From positions 690,501-754,500 of the forward strand of contig JAPDFW010000136.1 of assembly GCA_028826165.1 (NCBI GenBank): 64,000 nt of DNA. Direction: 5' to 3'. Position 1 is the stretch's first letter. Each line of letters opens with the position of its first letter. Positions 44,789 through 54,788 of this stretch are shown one piece after another. The position numbers and the translations under genes were made by a program. This stretch comes from Anaeramoeba ignava. Its lineage: Eukaryota; Metamonada; Anaeramoebidae. Under the pieces are notes generated by a model that did not search any database, was not told where the DNA came from, and was given only the letters and a program-made list of their open reading frames with translations.

Positions 44789-45862
44789 AAATTAATTAAT
44801 AATAAGAAAATCAAACTTTTTTTTTTTAATTTTTTTTTTTCAAAATTTAATTCAATTTTAATTTACTTTTAATCAAATTAATTTCTTTAAAATAATAAAT
44901 AAGAAACGAATTTAATTTTAAATAATTTAATTTTAATTTAAAATATTTATTAAAAATTTAATTAATAAAAATAATCCAAAAAAAAAATAATAAATTTTAA
45001 AAATTGAATATTTTTAATATAATAAATAAAAATAAAAATTGGAAATAGAAATTAATAATAATTAAATTTAAATTCATTAATTAAAATAATAAAATAAAAA
45101 AAATTAAATAAAATTTATTATTAATTAATATTTAAATATTAATAAATTATAATCAAAATCAAAAATAGAATAATTAGTAAATTATTTTTTTAGAAAGTTT
45201 ATCTTATTCAATCATGTTAAATTCAATTTATTTAAAATTTTTAATTTTTAATTTTATTTTTAATATATTTTATTATAATTAAAATTGGAATAATAAATAA
45301 TTAAAAATATTAATATAATAAATAAAAATATTATATCAAATTAAATTAAAATAAATTTAAATTAAATTATTATTAAATATTATTAAAATTAAATATTTAT
45401 ATTTATTAAAATATTTTAATTTTCTTCTCAATTTTATTTAATTATTGAGAATAATTTTATATTATTTTAAATAAAGAAATATTAATAAAATATATAAAAT
45501 AGAATTAATTTTAAATTTAATTATTTAATATTCTTTATTCCATTTTTGAAATAAATTAATTAAAAATATTTTTATTAATTTTATTAAATTATTGGGAATA
45601 ATTTTATATTATTTTAAATAAAGAAATATTAATAAAATATATAAAAATATAATTAATTCTAAATTTAATTATTTAATATTTTTTATTCCATTTTTGAAAT
45701 AAATTAATTAAAATATTTTATTAATTTTATTAAATTATTGAGAATAATTTTATATTATTTTAAATAAAGAAATGTTAATAAAATATATAAAATATAATTA
45801 ATTTTAAATTTAATTATTTAATATTCTTTATTCCATTTTTGAAATAAATTAATGAAAAGATT
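44789..45862. repeat. AT-rich spacer with about 146-bp tandem repeat, family C, unit 1
   Basis: 44789-45420 is AT-rich without a gene and is matched at 52885 onward. At about 45420-45862 the anchor TTTATTCCATTTTTGAAATAA recurs at periods of about 148 and 145 bp, three copies. Confidence 0.82.
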
Positions 45863-46176
45863 TTATAATTGAAAGAAAAGAAAAACAATATAAATTTCCA
45901 AAATTAATATTAATAATGAGAAGTGAATTATATCGAGGAATGTTTTTATCTGTAACAGAAGATACTTCTAATAAAGTTACAGATTATAGTGAATTAAGTA
46001 ATAAATCATTTCAAATATTTGAATATTGGATTTATTCAAATCAAATTAAAAAAGGAATTAAAATTACACAAGAAATTATTGATGAAATTCAAATTGGAAT
46101 TGATTATTTTCAATTAAATCAAACAAATCCAAATTTATTTGATTTATTAATTAATAAATTTAATAATCAAAATTAA
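45863..46176 (+). pseudogene. 3' fragment of an RCC1-BTB gene (second BTB domain only)
   Basis: Begins abruptly with codons for IIERKEKQYKFPKLILIMRS and ends QNQTNPN...NKFNNQN in frame; from MRSELYRGMF to the stop it is identical in protein to the last 86 residues of RCC1-BTB copy 2, and differs from copy 1 (IKKGIKIT against IKDEIQIT). No RCC1 part and no promoter block in front of it: it follows the family C array directly. Probably a duplication scar rather than a gene. Confidence 0.75.
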
Positions 46177-46331
46177 AATTAAAATTAAAATTAAAATTAA
46201 AATTTAAATTTAATAATCAAAATTAAAATCAAAATTAAAATTAAAATTAAAATTAAATTCAAAATTAAAATTAAAATTCCAAAATCATTTTTTTTCATTT
46301 TTCATTTTTTTCATTTTTTTTCTTTTCAAAA

Positions 46332-48119
46332 ATGAATGGTTGTTTATTTTTTGGTTCAAATCAATATCCAATTCTTTTCAAAAATAAACCAAATAAAATA
46401 ATAAAACCAATTCAATTTAAATTTGAAAATGAAAATGAAAATGAAAATGAAAATGAAAAACAAATTAAACAAATTAAACAAATTTCATCAGGAAATTTTT
46501 CAATAATTATCCTTTTTAAAAATGGAAAAGCAATAGAATATTTAAGAGATCCAAAACAAAATCCTGAAAAAATCCAAATTGAAAATATTCAAAAAGTAAC
46601 TGTTGGCTATCAAAATGAAGCTATTTTAACAATAGAAGGAAATGTATTTGCCAAAGGAAAAGATATTAATCCAAAAAATCTAAATAAATTTATCAATATT
46701 TCATCATTAATTGAAGATGAAAATGATAGAATAATTGAAGATATTGTTTCTGGACACAGTTCAATTTACTTATTAACTTCAAATCAAAATGTTTATGGAA
46801 TTGGTTCAAATGATAATGGTCAACTTGGTTTTGGATTTCCTAGTTATACAGCTAAACTAATTTTAATGATGAAAAATGTTTCTAAAATATTTTCAGGAAA
46901 TTCTTCATTTCATGTTTTTCTTTTAAATTCAAATCAAGAATTATTTGTATGCGGTGATAACAAATTTGGTCAACTTGGATTAGGAGAATCAATGAAAGAA
47001 AGAAAAATCAAAAAATTAACCAAAATCCAAAATATTCCAAAAGGCAAAATAATTGATATTCAAGGTGGAAATTATCATTCAATAATGTTGATTGGAAATG
47101 AAGATGAAAATGGAAAAAGAAAACTTTATTCATGTGGAAGATATTTTTATAATGGACTTGGCAAAATGTATCAAGATACTTATGAATTTACTGAAATCAA
47201 ATCATATTTATTTGAAAATGATAATATTATTGATTTTTCTGTTGGAGATAATCATACTTTGATCTTAACATGCAAACCAAAATTAATAGTATTTGGATAT
47301 AATTTATTTGGTCAATTAGGAACTGGAGATACAAAGCATCAATTAATTCCAATTCAAATTGAACTTCCTAAATTAAGATTTAATGAAGATATTTTCAATT
47401 ATCATATTTCTTGTGGAGAATTCAGATCATTTCTTTATTATTCTCCTTTCCTTTCTTCTTTTTCCAATCTTGAAGAAGATTTGATAAAATTATTTGAAAG
47501 AAAAGAATTTTGTGATATTTCATTTAAAACCAAAAATGGAGAAATAATTGAAGCTCATAAATTAATATTGAAATATAGATTAAATCAAAATCAAAATGAA
47601 ATTGAAAAACTTAAAGAAATTATTTCAAAAAAATCAATTAAAAAATCAAATCAAATATTTGAAATGATTTATTCAAATAGAATAATAAATCCAAAATTAT
47701 ATTATGAAATTAAAGAAATTATAAATTCAAATGAAAAAATTGAAGAAACAATGAAAAGAATTTATTTAAATGAAAATGAAAATGAAAATGAAAATGGAAA
47801 AGATTTTATTATTGAAAGAAAAGAAAAACAATATAAATTTCCTAAATTAATATTAATAATGAGAAGTGAATTATATCGAGGAATGTTTTTATCTGTAACT
47901 GAAGATACTTCTAATAAAGTTACAGATTATAGTGAATTAAGTAATAAATCATTTCAAATATTTGAATATTGGATTTATTCAAATCAAATTAAAAAAGGAA
48001 TTAAAATTACACAAGAAATTATTGATGAAATTCAAATTGGAATTGATTATTTTCAATTAAATCAAACAAATCCAAATTTATTTGATTTATTAATTAACAA
48101 ATTTAATAATCAAAATTAA
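46332..48119 (+). CDS. RCC1-repeat protein with two C-terminal BTB domains, copy 2
   Basis: 595 residues. Same layout as copy 1 (RCC1 blades GSNDNGQLGFG, CGDNKFGQLGLG, FGYNLFGQLGTG; BTB FCDISFKTKNGEIIEAHKLI; second BTB RSELYRGMF). The RCC1 half has many substitutions against copy 1 (for example GKDINPKNLNKF against GYYINPDNPNQF), whereas the BTB half is nearly identical. Length differences come from ENEN and KQIKQI repeats near residue 40. Its C-terminus equals the fragment just upstream (45863-46176). Preceded by TTTTTCATTTTTTTTCTTTTC. Confidence 0.88.
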   Translation: MNGCLFFGSNQYPILFKNKPNKIIKPIQFKFENENENENENEKQIKQIKQISSGNFSIIILFKNGKAIEYLRDPKQNPEKIQIENIQKVTVGYQNEAILTIEGNVFAKGKDINPKNLNKFINISSLIEDENDRIIEDIVSGHSSIYLLTSNQNVYGIGSNDNGQLGFGFPSYTAKLILMMKNVSKIFSGNSSFHVFLLNSNQELFVCGDNKFGQLGLGESMKERKIKKLTKIQNIPKGKIIDIQGGNYHSIMLIGNEDENGKRKLYSCGRYFYNGLGKMYQDTYEFTEIKSYLFENDNIIDFSVGDNHTLILTCKPKLIVFGYNLFGQLGTGDTKHQLIPIQIELPKLRFNEDIFNYHISCGEFRSFLYYSPFLSSFSNLEEDLIKLFERKEFCDISFKTKNGEIIEAHKLILKYRLNQNQNEIEKLKEIISKKSIKKSNQIFEMIYSNRIINPKLYYEIKEIINSNEKIEETMKRIYLNENENENENGKDFIIERKEKQYKFPKLILIMRSELYRGMFLSVTEDTSNKVTDYSELSNKSFQIFEYWIYSNQIKKGIKITQEIIDEIQIGIDYFQLNQTNPNLFDLLINKFNNQN

Positions 48120-49158
48120 AATTAAAATTAAAAATTAAAATTAAAATCAAAATTATACTTGTTTTCTCTTGATTTGTTTTTTGGATTTAATGAAAATTCA
48201 ATTAATAAAATAGGATATTCTTCATCTTCTATTTTTAATTTTGTTTTTAATTTAAAATTCTATTTTCAATCAAATAAAAATCTTCAAATTAATAAATAAA
48301 AAAAGAATTAAATTCTAAAACAAAATTTCAAATTAATTTTTATTTTAAATTTTAAATCAAAAAAAATGGAAAATTGATTTTTTAAAATGATAAACAAAAA
48401 TAAAAATTGGAAATAGAAATTAATAATAATTTATTTTAAATTCTTTATTATTAGATAAATTAATAAAAAATTAAAATTATTTTATTATTGAAATAATACT
48501 TTTTAATTTAAAAATAATTATATTTTATTTATTAATATTTTGATTTAATTTATATTTAAATTTTTAAATAGTTTTTGAATTAATATTTAATTTTGAATTA
48601 AATTTAAAATATATTTTTATTATTAAATTTATTATTGAAATAATACTTTTTAATTTAAAAATAATTATATTTTATTAATTAATATTTTGATTCAATTTAT
48701 ATTTAAATTTTTAAATAATTTTGAATTAATATTTAATTTGGAATTAAATTTGAAATGTATTTTTATTATTAATTTTATTATTAAAATAATACTTTTTAAT
48801 TTAAAAATAATTATATTTTATTAATTAATATTTTGATTTAATTTATATTTAAATTTTTAAATAGTTTTGATTTAATATTTAATTTGAAATTAAATTTAAA
48901 ATATATTTTTATTATTAAATTTATTATTGAAATAATACTTTTTAATTTAAAAATAATTATATTTTATTAATTAAAAAAAATAAATAAATAATCAAGGATC
49001 TTACGAAAAAAAACTTTTCTTTCAAAGATATTACGAAAAAAAGTAAATAAAAGAAAAGAAAAATTTTTTTTTTCCATTTTTCATTCTACAAATTTTTTTT
49101 TTACTTTTTTTTTACTTTTTAAATTTTAAATTTTTTTAATTTTTAAACAAACAAAAAA
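48120..49158. repeat. Family A about 146-bp array and Hsp20 promoter, unit 2
   Basis: Counterpart of 40304-41509. The hexamer tail is much shorter (48120-48150 against 200 bp in unit 1). Family A anchors are about 147 bp apart (48494, 48641). The paired TTACGAAAAAAA elements are kept near 49000 and 49030. No gene seen. Confidence 0.82.
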
Positions 49159-49632
49159 ATGTCAATTAGTAAATATCCTTCTTTATTTTCTCCTTTTTGG
49201 TTTAATCCAATTAAAGAAGATTCATTTTCAATTTTTGATAAAGATGAACCTTTATGGATTTCAAATTTGGAAAGAAAAACAAAATCATTTGCACAACTTG
49301 GAATAAAAGAAACAGAAAAAGAAATTCAAATTTCTGGAAAAATTCATATTCCAAAAGAATCAATTAATATTGAATTTGATAAAGAATCAAGAATGTTATC
49401 AATTTTTGGAGAACATGAAGTAAAAAAAGAAGAGAAAGAAGATGAAAAAGAAAAAAGAGTTAGATGTGAAAGAAGTTATTCAAGTTTCAAACAATCTTTT
49501 AAACTTCCAGAATTAGCTGAAATTGAAAAATCTGATGCTTCTTTTGAAGATGGATTTCTTTCAATAACAATTCCAAAAAAAGAAGAAGAGAAAAAAGAAG
49601 AAAAAACAAAATTATCAATTAATTTCAAATAA
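49159..49632 (+). CDS. Small heat-shock protein (Hsp20/alpha-crystallin), copy 2
   Basis: 157 residues, protein identical to the copy at 41510 and, by eye, almost identical in DNA through the coding region and the start of the 3' flank. Same alpha-crystallin signatures (SYSSFKQSFKLPEL, EDGFLSITIPK). Identity here, against divergence in the neighbouring RCC1 half and BTB-TLDc N-terminus, suggests purifying selection plus recent duplication or gene conversion. Confidence 0.93.
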   Translation: MSISKYPSLFSPFWFNPIKEDSFSIFDKDEPLWISNLERKTKSFAQLGIKETEKEIQISGKIHIPKESINIEFDKESRMLSIFGEHEVKKEEKEDEKEKRVRCERSYSSFKQSFKLPELAEIEKSDASFEDGFLSITIPKKEEEKKEEKTKLSINFK

Positions 49633-51126
49633 TTCCAAATTAATTCCAAATTAATTCCTTTTTTTTCATTTTTTTGATTTTTTTCATTTTTTTTCATTTT
49701 TGATTTTTTGAAAGAATAAAAAAATTTCAAAATCCAATTTTTAATTTTTAAGTTTTAATTTAATAAATTTATTTAAAATATAAATTAAAATTAAAATTAT
49801 TTAAAATTATTATTTAAAATTATTATTAATTCTTTTATTTTTTTGAATAACAAAATCAAAAAAAAATTAAATTTAAAAAATAAAAATTTAGAAGAGTTAG
49901 AATTAAAGAAATAATATAAATTAATTTAAAAATATAATTTAATATTTAATTTTATTTTTAAAATAATAATTTAATGTTTTAGATTTAAATATTATATTAT
50001 TTAAATATTTAACATATAAATATAAAAATGGGAATAGATTTAATTTAATATCTAATTTATAAATTAATTTAAAAATATAATTTAATATTTAATTCCATTA
50101 TTAAAACAATAATTTAATGTTTTAGATTTAAATATTTTATTATTTAAATATTTAACATAAAAATATAAAAATAAGAATAGATTTAATTTAATATTCAATT
50201 TATAAATTAATTTAAAAATATAATTTAATATTTAATTTATTGTTTTAAAATATTAATTTATTGTTTTAGATTTAAATATTTTATTATTTAAATATTTAAC
50301 ATAAAAATATAAAAATGAGAATAGATTTAATTTAATATTTAATTTATAAATTAATTTAAAAATATAATTTAATATTTAATTTTATTATTAAAATAATAAT
50401 TTAATGTTTTTAGATTTAAATATTTTATTATTTAAATATTTAACATATAAATATAAAAATTTAGAAGAGTTAGAATTAAAGAAATAATATAAATTAATTT
50501 AAAAATATAATTTAATATTTAATTTTATTATTAAAATAATAATTTAATGTTTTAGATTTAAATATTTTATTATTTAAAAATTAAACATATAAATATAAAA
50601 AATGAAAATATATTTAATTTAATATTTAATTAATAATTTAATTTAAAAATATAATTTAATAATTAATTTTATTATTAAAATAATAATTTAATGTTTTAGA
50701 TTTAAATATTTTATTATTTAAAAATATTTTGAAAATTGATTTTTTTAAATTAAAATTTTATCTTTTTTTTGAATTAAATTGAATTAATATTAATTTGGAA
50801 ATTTGTTTTAAAATTTAAATTTATTAATAATTTTTAAATTCCAAAAAAAAAAATTAAATTAAAAATTAAATTAAAATAATTTTCCTTTTTTTTTAATAAA
50901 AAAAATTAATAAAAAATAATAATAATTTATTAATAAATTAATTTAAAATAATAAATTAAAAAGAAAATTAAATTAATTATTAATTTAAATTTATTCTTAT
51001 TTTTTATATTTTTATTTATTTTCAAAATCCACTTTTTTTATTTAAATTTTTTTTTTATTTAAATTTTTTTTTTCATTTTTTTCCTTTTTTTTTAAAACAA
51101 AAACAAAACAAAAAACAAAAAACAAA
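49633..51126. repeat. Family B about 145-bp array, unit 2, with AT-rich flanks
   Basis: Counterpart of 41984-43165 but longer: about six copies against four, with a re-duplicated TTTAGAAGAGTTAGAATTAA segment (49888 and 50460) showing internal expansion. Ends in a T-rich promoter-like block and AAAACAAAAACAAAAC before the ATG. No gene seen. Confidence 0.82.
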
Positions 51127-52884
51127 ATGGATAATAAAAACAAAAAACAACATAAACACAAACATCAACATAAACATCAACATAAACATCAACATAAGCA
51201 TCAACATAAACATCAACACAAAACAAACAAAATGCACAAGAAGGATAATAACAATAACAATAACAATAACAATAACAATAACAATAACAATAACAATAAC
51301 AATAACAATAACAATAACAATAACCAAATTGAAAATGCAAATCAAAATGCAAATCAAAATGCAAATCAAAATGCAAATCAAAATGCAAATCAAAATGCAA
51401 ATCAAAATCAAAATCAAATTGAAATGAAAAATTTAGAAAAAAAAGTAACAAAAAATTTAATTAAAGATTATTCAAACCTTTTAAATGGAAATTCATTTAA
51501 AGATTTTTCAATTTTTGTTGAGAATAAATCAAATCCTTTTGAAATTAAAGTTCATAAATCAATTTTATCTTCAAGATCTCCTTTTTTTAATGAATCATTA
51601 AGGCAAGAATCTCTTTCTATTTCTTTAAATCAATTTAATAAAAAAGAAATGGAATCAATTTTAAGTTATATTTATTATGGAAATATTTCTTTTGAGAATC
51701 AAGAAAATCTTATTCAATTATTGGAAATTTCAATTTATTTTAAATTAAATTTATTGAAAGAAATTATTCAAAAAAAAATTTTAAATTCAATTAATTATTC
51801 AAATTTTTTCCAATTTTTTTTCCAAAATCGAAATTTAAATTCAAATGAAATTGAAATAAAATGTTTTGAATTAATAAATAAAAATTTTTCCCAAATTCAA
51901 AATAATGAGAATTTATTCAATTTAACTAAAGAAGAAATTATCAAATTTATTCAATTTAAACAAGAAAAAAAAGAAATTTTTCAATTTGATTTTTTTCAAT
52001 TTTTAAATAATTGGATTAAAAAAAGAAATCAAAGATTAAAAGGAAAGAAATATGAACACAAAATGAATTCAAAGAAAAGATTATTTCATTCTTTTTTTTC
52101 ATTATTTGATAAAGATTCAATTTCAAAACAAGATTTTGATAAATTAAAACAATTTGATATTTTTCTTCCAAATTCTATTTTAGTTGATATTCAAAACAAA
52201 GTTATTCAAGATAATCAAAAAGAAATTGAAAATAAAGAAAAGGAAATTGAAGAGAAATGGAAGAAAGAAATTGAGAATTTGAAATCCAAATTTGAATTAA
52301 TGGAATATGAAAAGAAAATGCAAGAATTGAAAAAGAATTTTCCTCAATTTTCAGATTCAGAAATTGTTCAAGATATTGAATATGTTAAGAAATTACAAGA
52401 ATGGATAAATGATAATGATTTTTTTTCTAAAATGAAAAAAGGATTTTCAGCAAAAAGAGATGGATTTAATTCTCAAAATTGGCATAAAGCAGTTGATGGG
52501 AAAGGAAAAACATTAGTTATTATCAAAACAAAAGATAATTTTATTTTTGGAGGTTTTACTCAAGTTGGATTTAATGGAAATACAGGAAACATTAATGATT
52601 CAAATGCATTTATTTTTTCATTAAGAAATGATAAAGGGGATAGAATACCTGCAAAGTTTACATATAAACAAAATTATGCAATTTATTCTGAGTTAGATAG
52701 AGGTCCAAGGTTTGGTGGAGATGATTTTGTTTTAGTTTCTAATTTACAACCTGGTTATTCAAATTTTGGTTATAGTTATAATCTACCTAATGGAATTACT
52801 TATCAATCAAATGAAGCTCAAAGTTATTTAGCTGGTTCTTATAATTCATGGGTTGTTGATGAAGTTGAAACTTATTTCATTTAA
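51127..52884 (+). CDS. BTB-BACK-coiled coil-TLDc protein, copy 2, with His-rich and poly-Asn N-terminus
   Basis: 585 residues. Homologous to 43166-44788 from NQIENANQN onward, but the N-terminus carries a His/Lys/Gln tract (KHQHKHQHKH repeats, residues about 8-35) and a run of about 26 Asn encoded by AATAAC repeats. BTB at about 105-195, BACK at about 200-335, a shorter coiled coil (KEIENKEKEIEEKWKKEIEN), TLDc at about 420-585 (NWHKAVDGKGKTLVIIKT, FGGDDFVLVSNLQPG). The loop SRSPFFNESLRQESLSIS differs from copy 1. The TLDc domain is the best kept part. Confidence 0.88.
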   Translation: MDNKNKKQHKHKHQHKHQHKHQHKHQHKHQHKTNKMHKKDNNNNNNNNNNNNNNNNNNNNNNNNNNQIENANQNANQNANQNANQNANQNANQNQNQIEMKNLEKKVTKNLIKDYSNLLNGNSFKDFSIFVENKSNPFEIKVHKSILSSRSPFFNESLRQESLSISLNQFNKKEMESILSYIYYGNISFENQENLIQLLEISIYFKLNLLKEIIQKKILNSINYSNFFQFFFQNRNLNSNEIEIKCFELINKNFSQIQNNENLFNLTKEEIIKFIQFKQEKKEIFQFDFFQFLNNWIKKRNQRLKGKKYEHKMNSKKRLFHSFFSLFDKDSISKQDFDKLKQFDIFLPNSILVDIQNKVIQDNQKEIENKEKEIEEKWKKEIENLKSKFELMEYEKKMQELKKNFPQFSDSEIVQDIEYVKKLQEWINDNDFFSKMKKGFSAKRDGFNSQNWHKAVDGKGKTLVIIKTKDNFIFGGFTQVGFNGNTGNINDSNAFIFSLRNDKGDRIPAKFTYKQNYAIYSELDRGPRFGGDDFVLVSNLQPGYSNFGYSYNLPNGITYQSNEAQSYLAGSYNSWVVDEVETYFI

Positions 52885-54279
52885 AAATTAATTAATAATA
52901 AGAAAATCAAACTTTTTTTTTTTAATTTTTTTTTTCAAAATTTAATTCAATTTTAATTTACTTTTAATCAAATTAATTTCTTTAAAATAATAAATAAGAA
53001 ACAAATTTAATTTTAAATAATTTAATTTTAATTTAAAATATTTATTAAAAATTTAATTAATAAAAAATAATCCAAAAAAAAAATAATAAATTTTAAAAAA
53101 TTGAATATTTTTAATATAATAAATAAAAATAAAAATTGAAAATAGAAATTAATAATAATTAAATTTAAATTCATTAATTAAAATATTAAAATAAAAAAAA
53201 TCAAATAAAATTTATTATTAATTAATATTTAAATATTAATAAATTATAATCAAAATCAAAAATAGAATAATTAGTAAATTATTTTTTTAGAAAGTTTATC
53301 TTATTCAATCATGTTAAATTCAATTTATTTAAAATTTTTAATTTTTAATTTTATTTTTTAATATATTTTATTATAATTAAAATTGAATTAATAAATAATT
53401 AAAAATATTAATATAATAAATAAAAATATTATATTAAATTAAAATAAAATAAATTTAAATTAAATCATTATTAAATATTATTAAAATTAAATATTTATAT
53501 TTTATTAAAATATTTATTCCACTTTTTAATATATTTTATTATAATTAAAATTGGAATAATAAATAATCAAAAATATTAATATAATAAATAAAAATATTAT
53601 ATCAAATTAAAATTAAAATAAATTTAAATTAAATTATTATTAAATATTATTAAAATTAAATATTTATCTTTATTAAAATATTTATTCCACTTTTTTATTA
53701 AGAAAAATTGAATTATTTAAATAAATAATCAAAATATTAATAAAATAAATAAAAATATAATCAAATTTAAAATAAAATAAATTTAAATTAAATTATTTAT
53801 TATTAAATATTTATATTTATTAAAATATTTCAATTTTCTTTTCAATTTTATTAAATTATTGAGAATAATTTTATATTATTTTAAATAAAGAAATATTAAT
53901 AAAATATATAAAATATAATTAATTCTAAATTTAGTTATTTAATATTCTTTATTCCATTTTTGAAATAAATTAATGAAAACATTTTATAATTTTATTAAAT
54001 TATTGAGAATAATTTTATATTATTTTAAATAAAAGAAATATTAATAAAATATATAAAATATAATTAATTTTTAGGGGAATTTATTTATTTAATATTCTTT
54101 ATTCCATTTTTGAAATAAATTAATGAAAAGATTTTATCAATTTTATTAAATTATTTGAATTAGTTTATATTATTTTAAATAAAATTAAATATTAATAAAA
54201 TATATAAAAAATAAATTAATTCTAAATTTAATTATTTAATATTCTTTATTCCATTTTGAAATCAAATTAAATAAAATAT
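52885..54279. repeat. AT-rich spacer with family C about 146-bp array, unit 2
   Basis: Counterpart of 44789-45862, longer by extra copies: an AAAATATTTATTCCACTTTTT block is repeated in 53450-53700, and family C units occupy about 53840-54270 in three to four copies. No gene seen. Confidence 0.78.
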
Positions 54280-54720
54280 TTTTTAATTGAAAGAAAAGAA
54301 AAATAATATAAATTTCCAAAATTAAAATTAAAATTAAAATTAAAGTGAAAAATCAAAATCGTAAATTAAAATTAAGATTATAGTGAATCAAAAGTAATAA
54401 AATTTCAAATATAAAATTAAAAAATTAAAATAAAATTAAAGATTAAAATTCAAATTACACAAGAAATAATTAATGAAATTCAAATTAAAATTGAAAATTT
54501 TAAAATTAAATCAAACAAAAAATAAAATTAAAATTAAAAATTTAAAATTAAAATTAAAATTAAAATTAAAATTAAAATTAAAATTAAAATTAAAATTAAA
54601 ATTAAAATTAAAATTAAAATTAAAATTAAAATTAAAATTAAAATTAAAATTAAAATTAAAATTAAAATTAAAATTAAAATTAAAATTAAAATTCCAAAAT
54701 TTTATTTTTCATTTTTTCAT
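54280..54720 (+). pseudogene. Decayed RCC1-BTB 3' fragment replaced by AAATTA hexamers
   Basis: TTGAAAGAAAAGAAAAATAA and AAATTTCCAAAATTA repeat the start of the 45863 fragment; scattered traces of the rest follow (ATTATAGTGAATCAAAAGTA, CAAATTACACAAGAAATAAT). Then about 160 bp of perfect AAATTA hexamers (54530-54692). It marks the end of unit 2. Confidence 0.7.
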
Positions 54721-54788
54721 TTTTCAATTTTTTTAAAAAAAAAAAGGAAAATTAATTTTTTAACATTTTTTTAATAAAAAAAGAGAAT

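Larger units (their letters stand above)
38540..54720. other. Tandem segmental duplication [RCC1-BTB, Hsp20, BTB-TLDc] x2
   Basis: Unit 1 is about 38540-46280 and unit 2 about 46285-54720 (start-to-start offsets 7777, 7649 and 7961 bp for the three genes). Intergenic arrays are duplicated too, with different copy numbers. Each unit ends in a fragment of the RCC1-BTB 3' end, then a T-run/CAT promoter-like block: intact reading frame at 45863-46176, badly decayed at 54280-54520. Confidence 0.9.
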
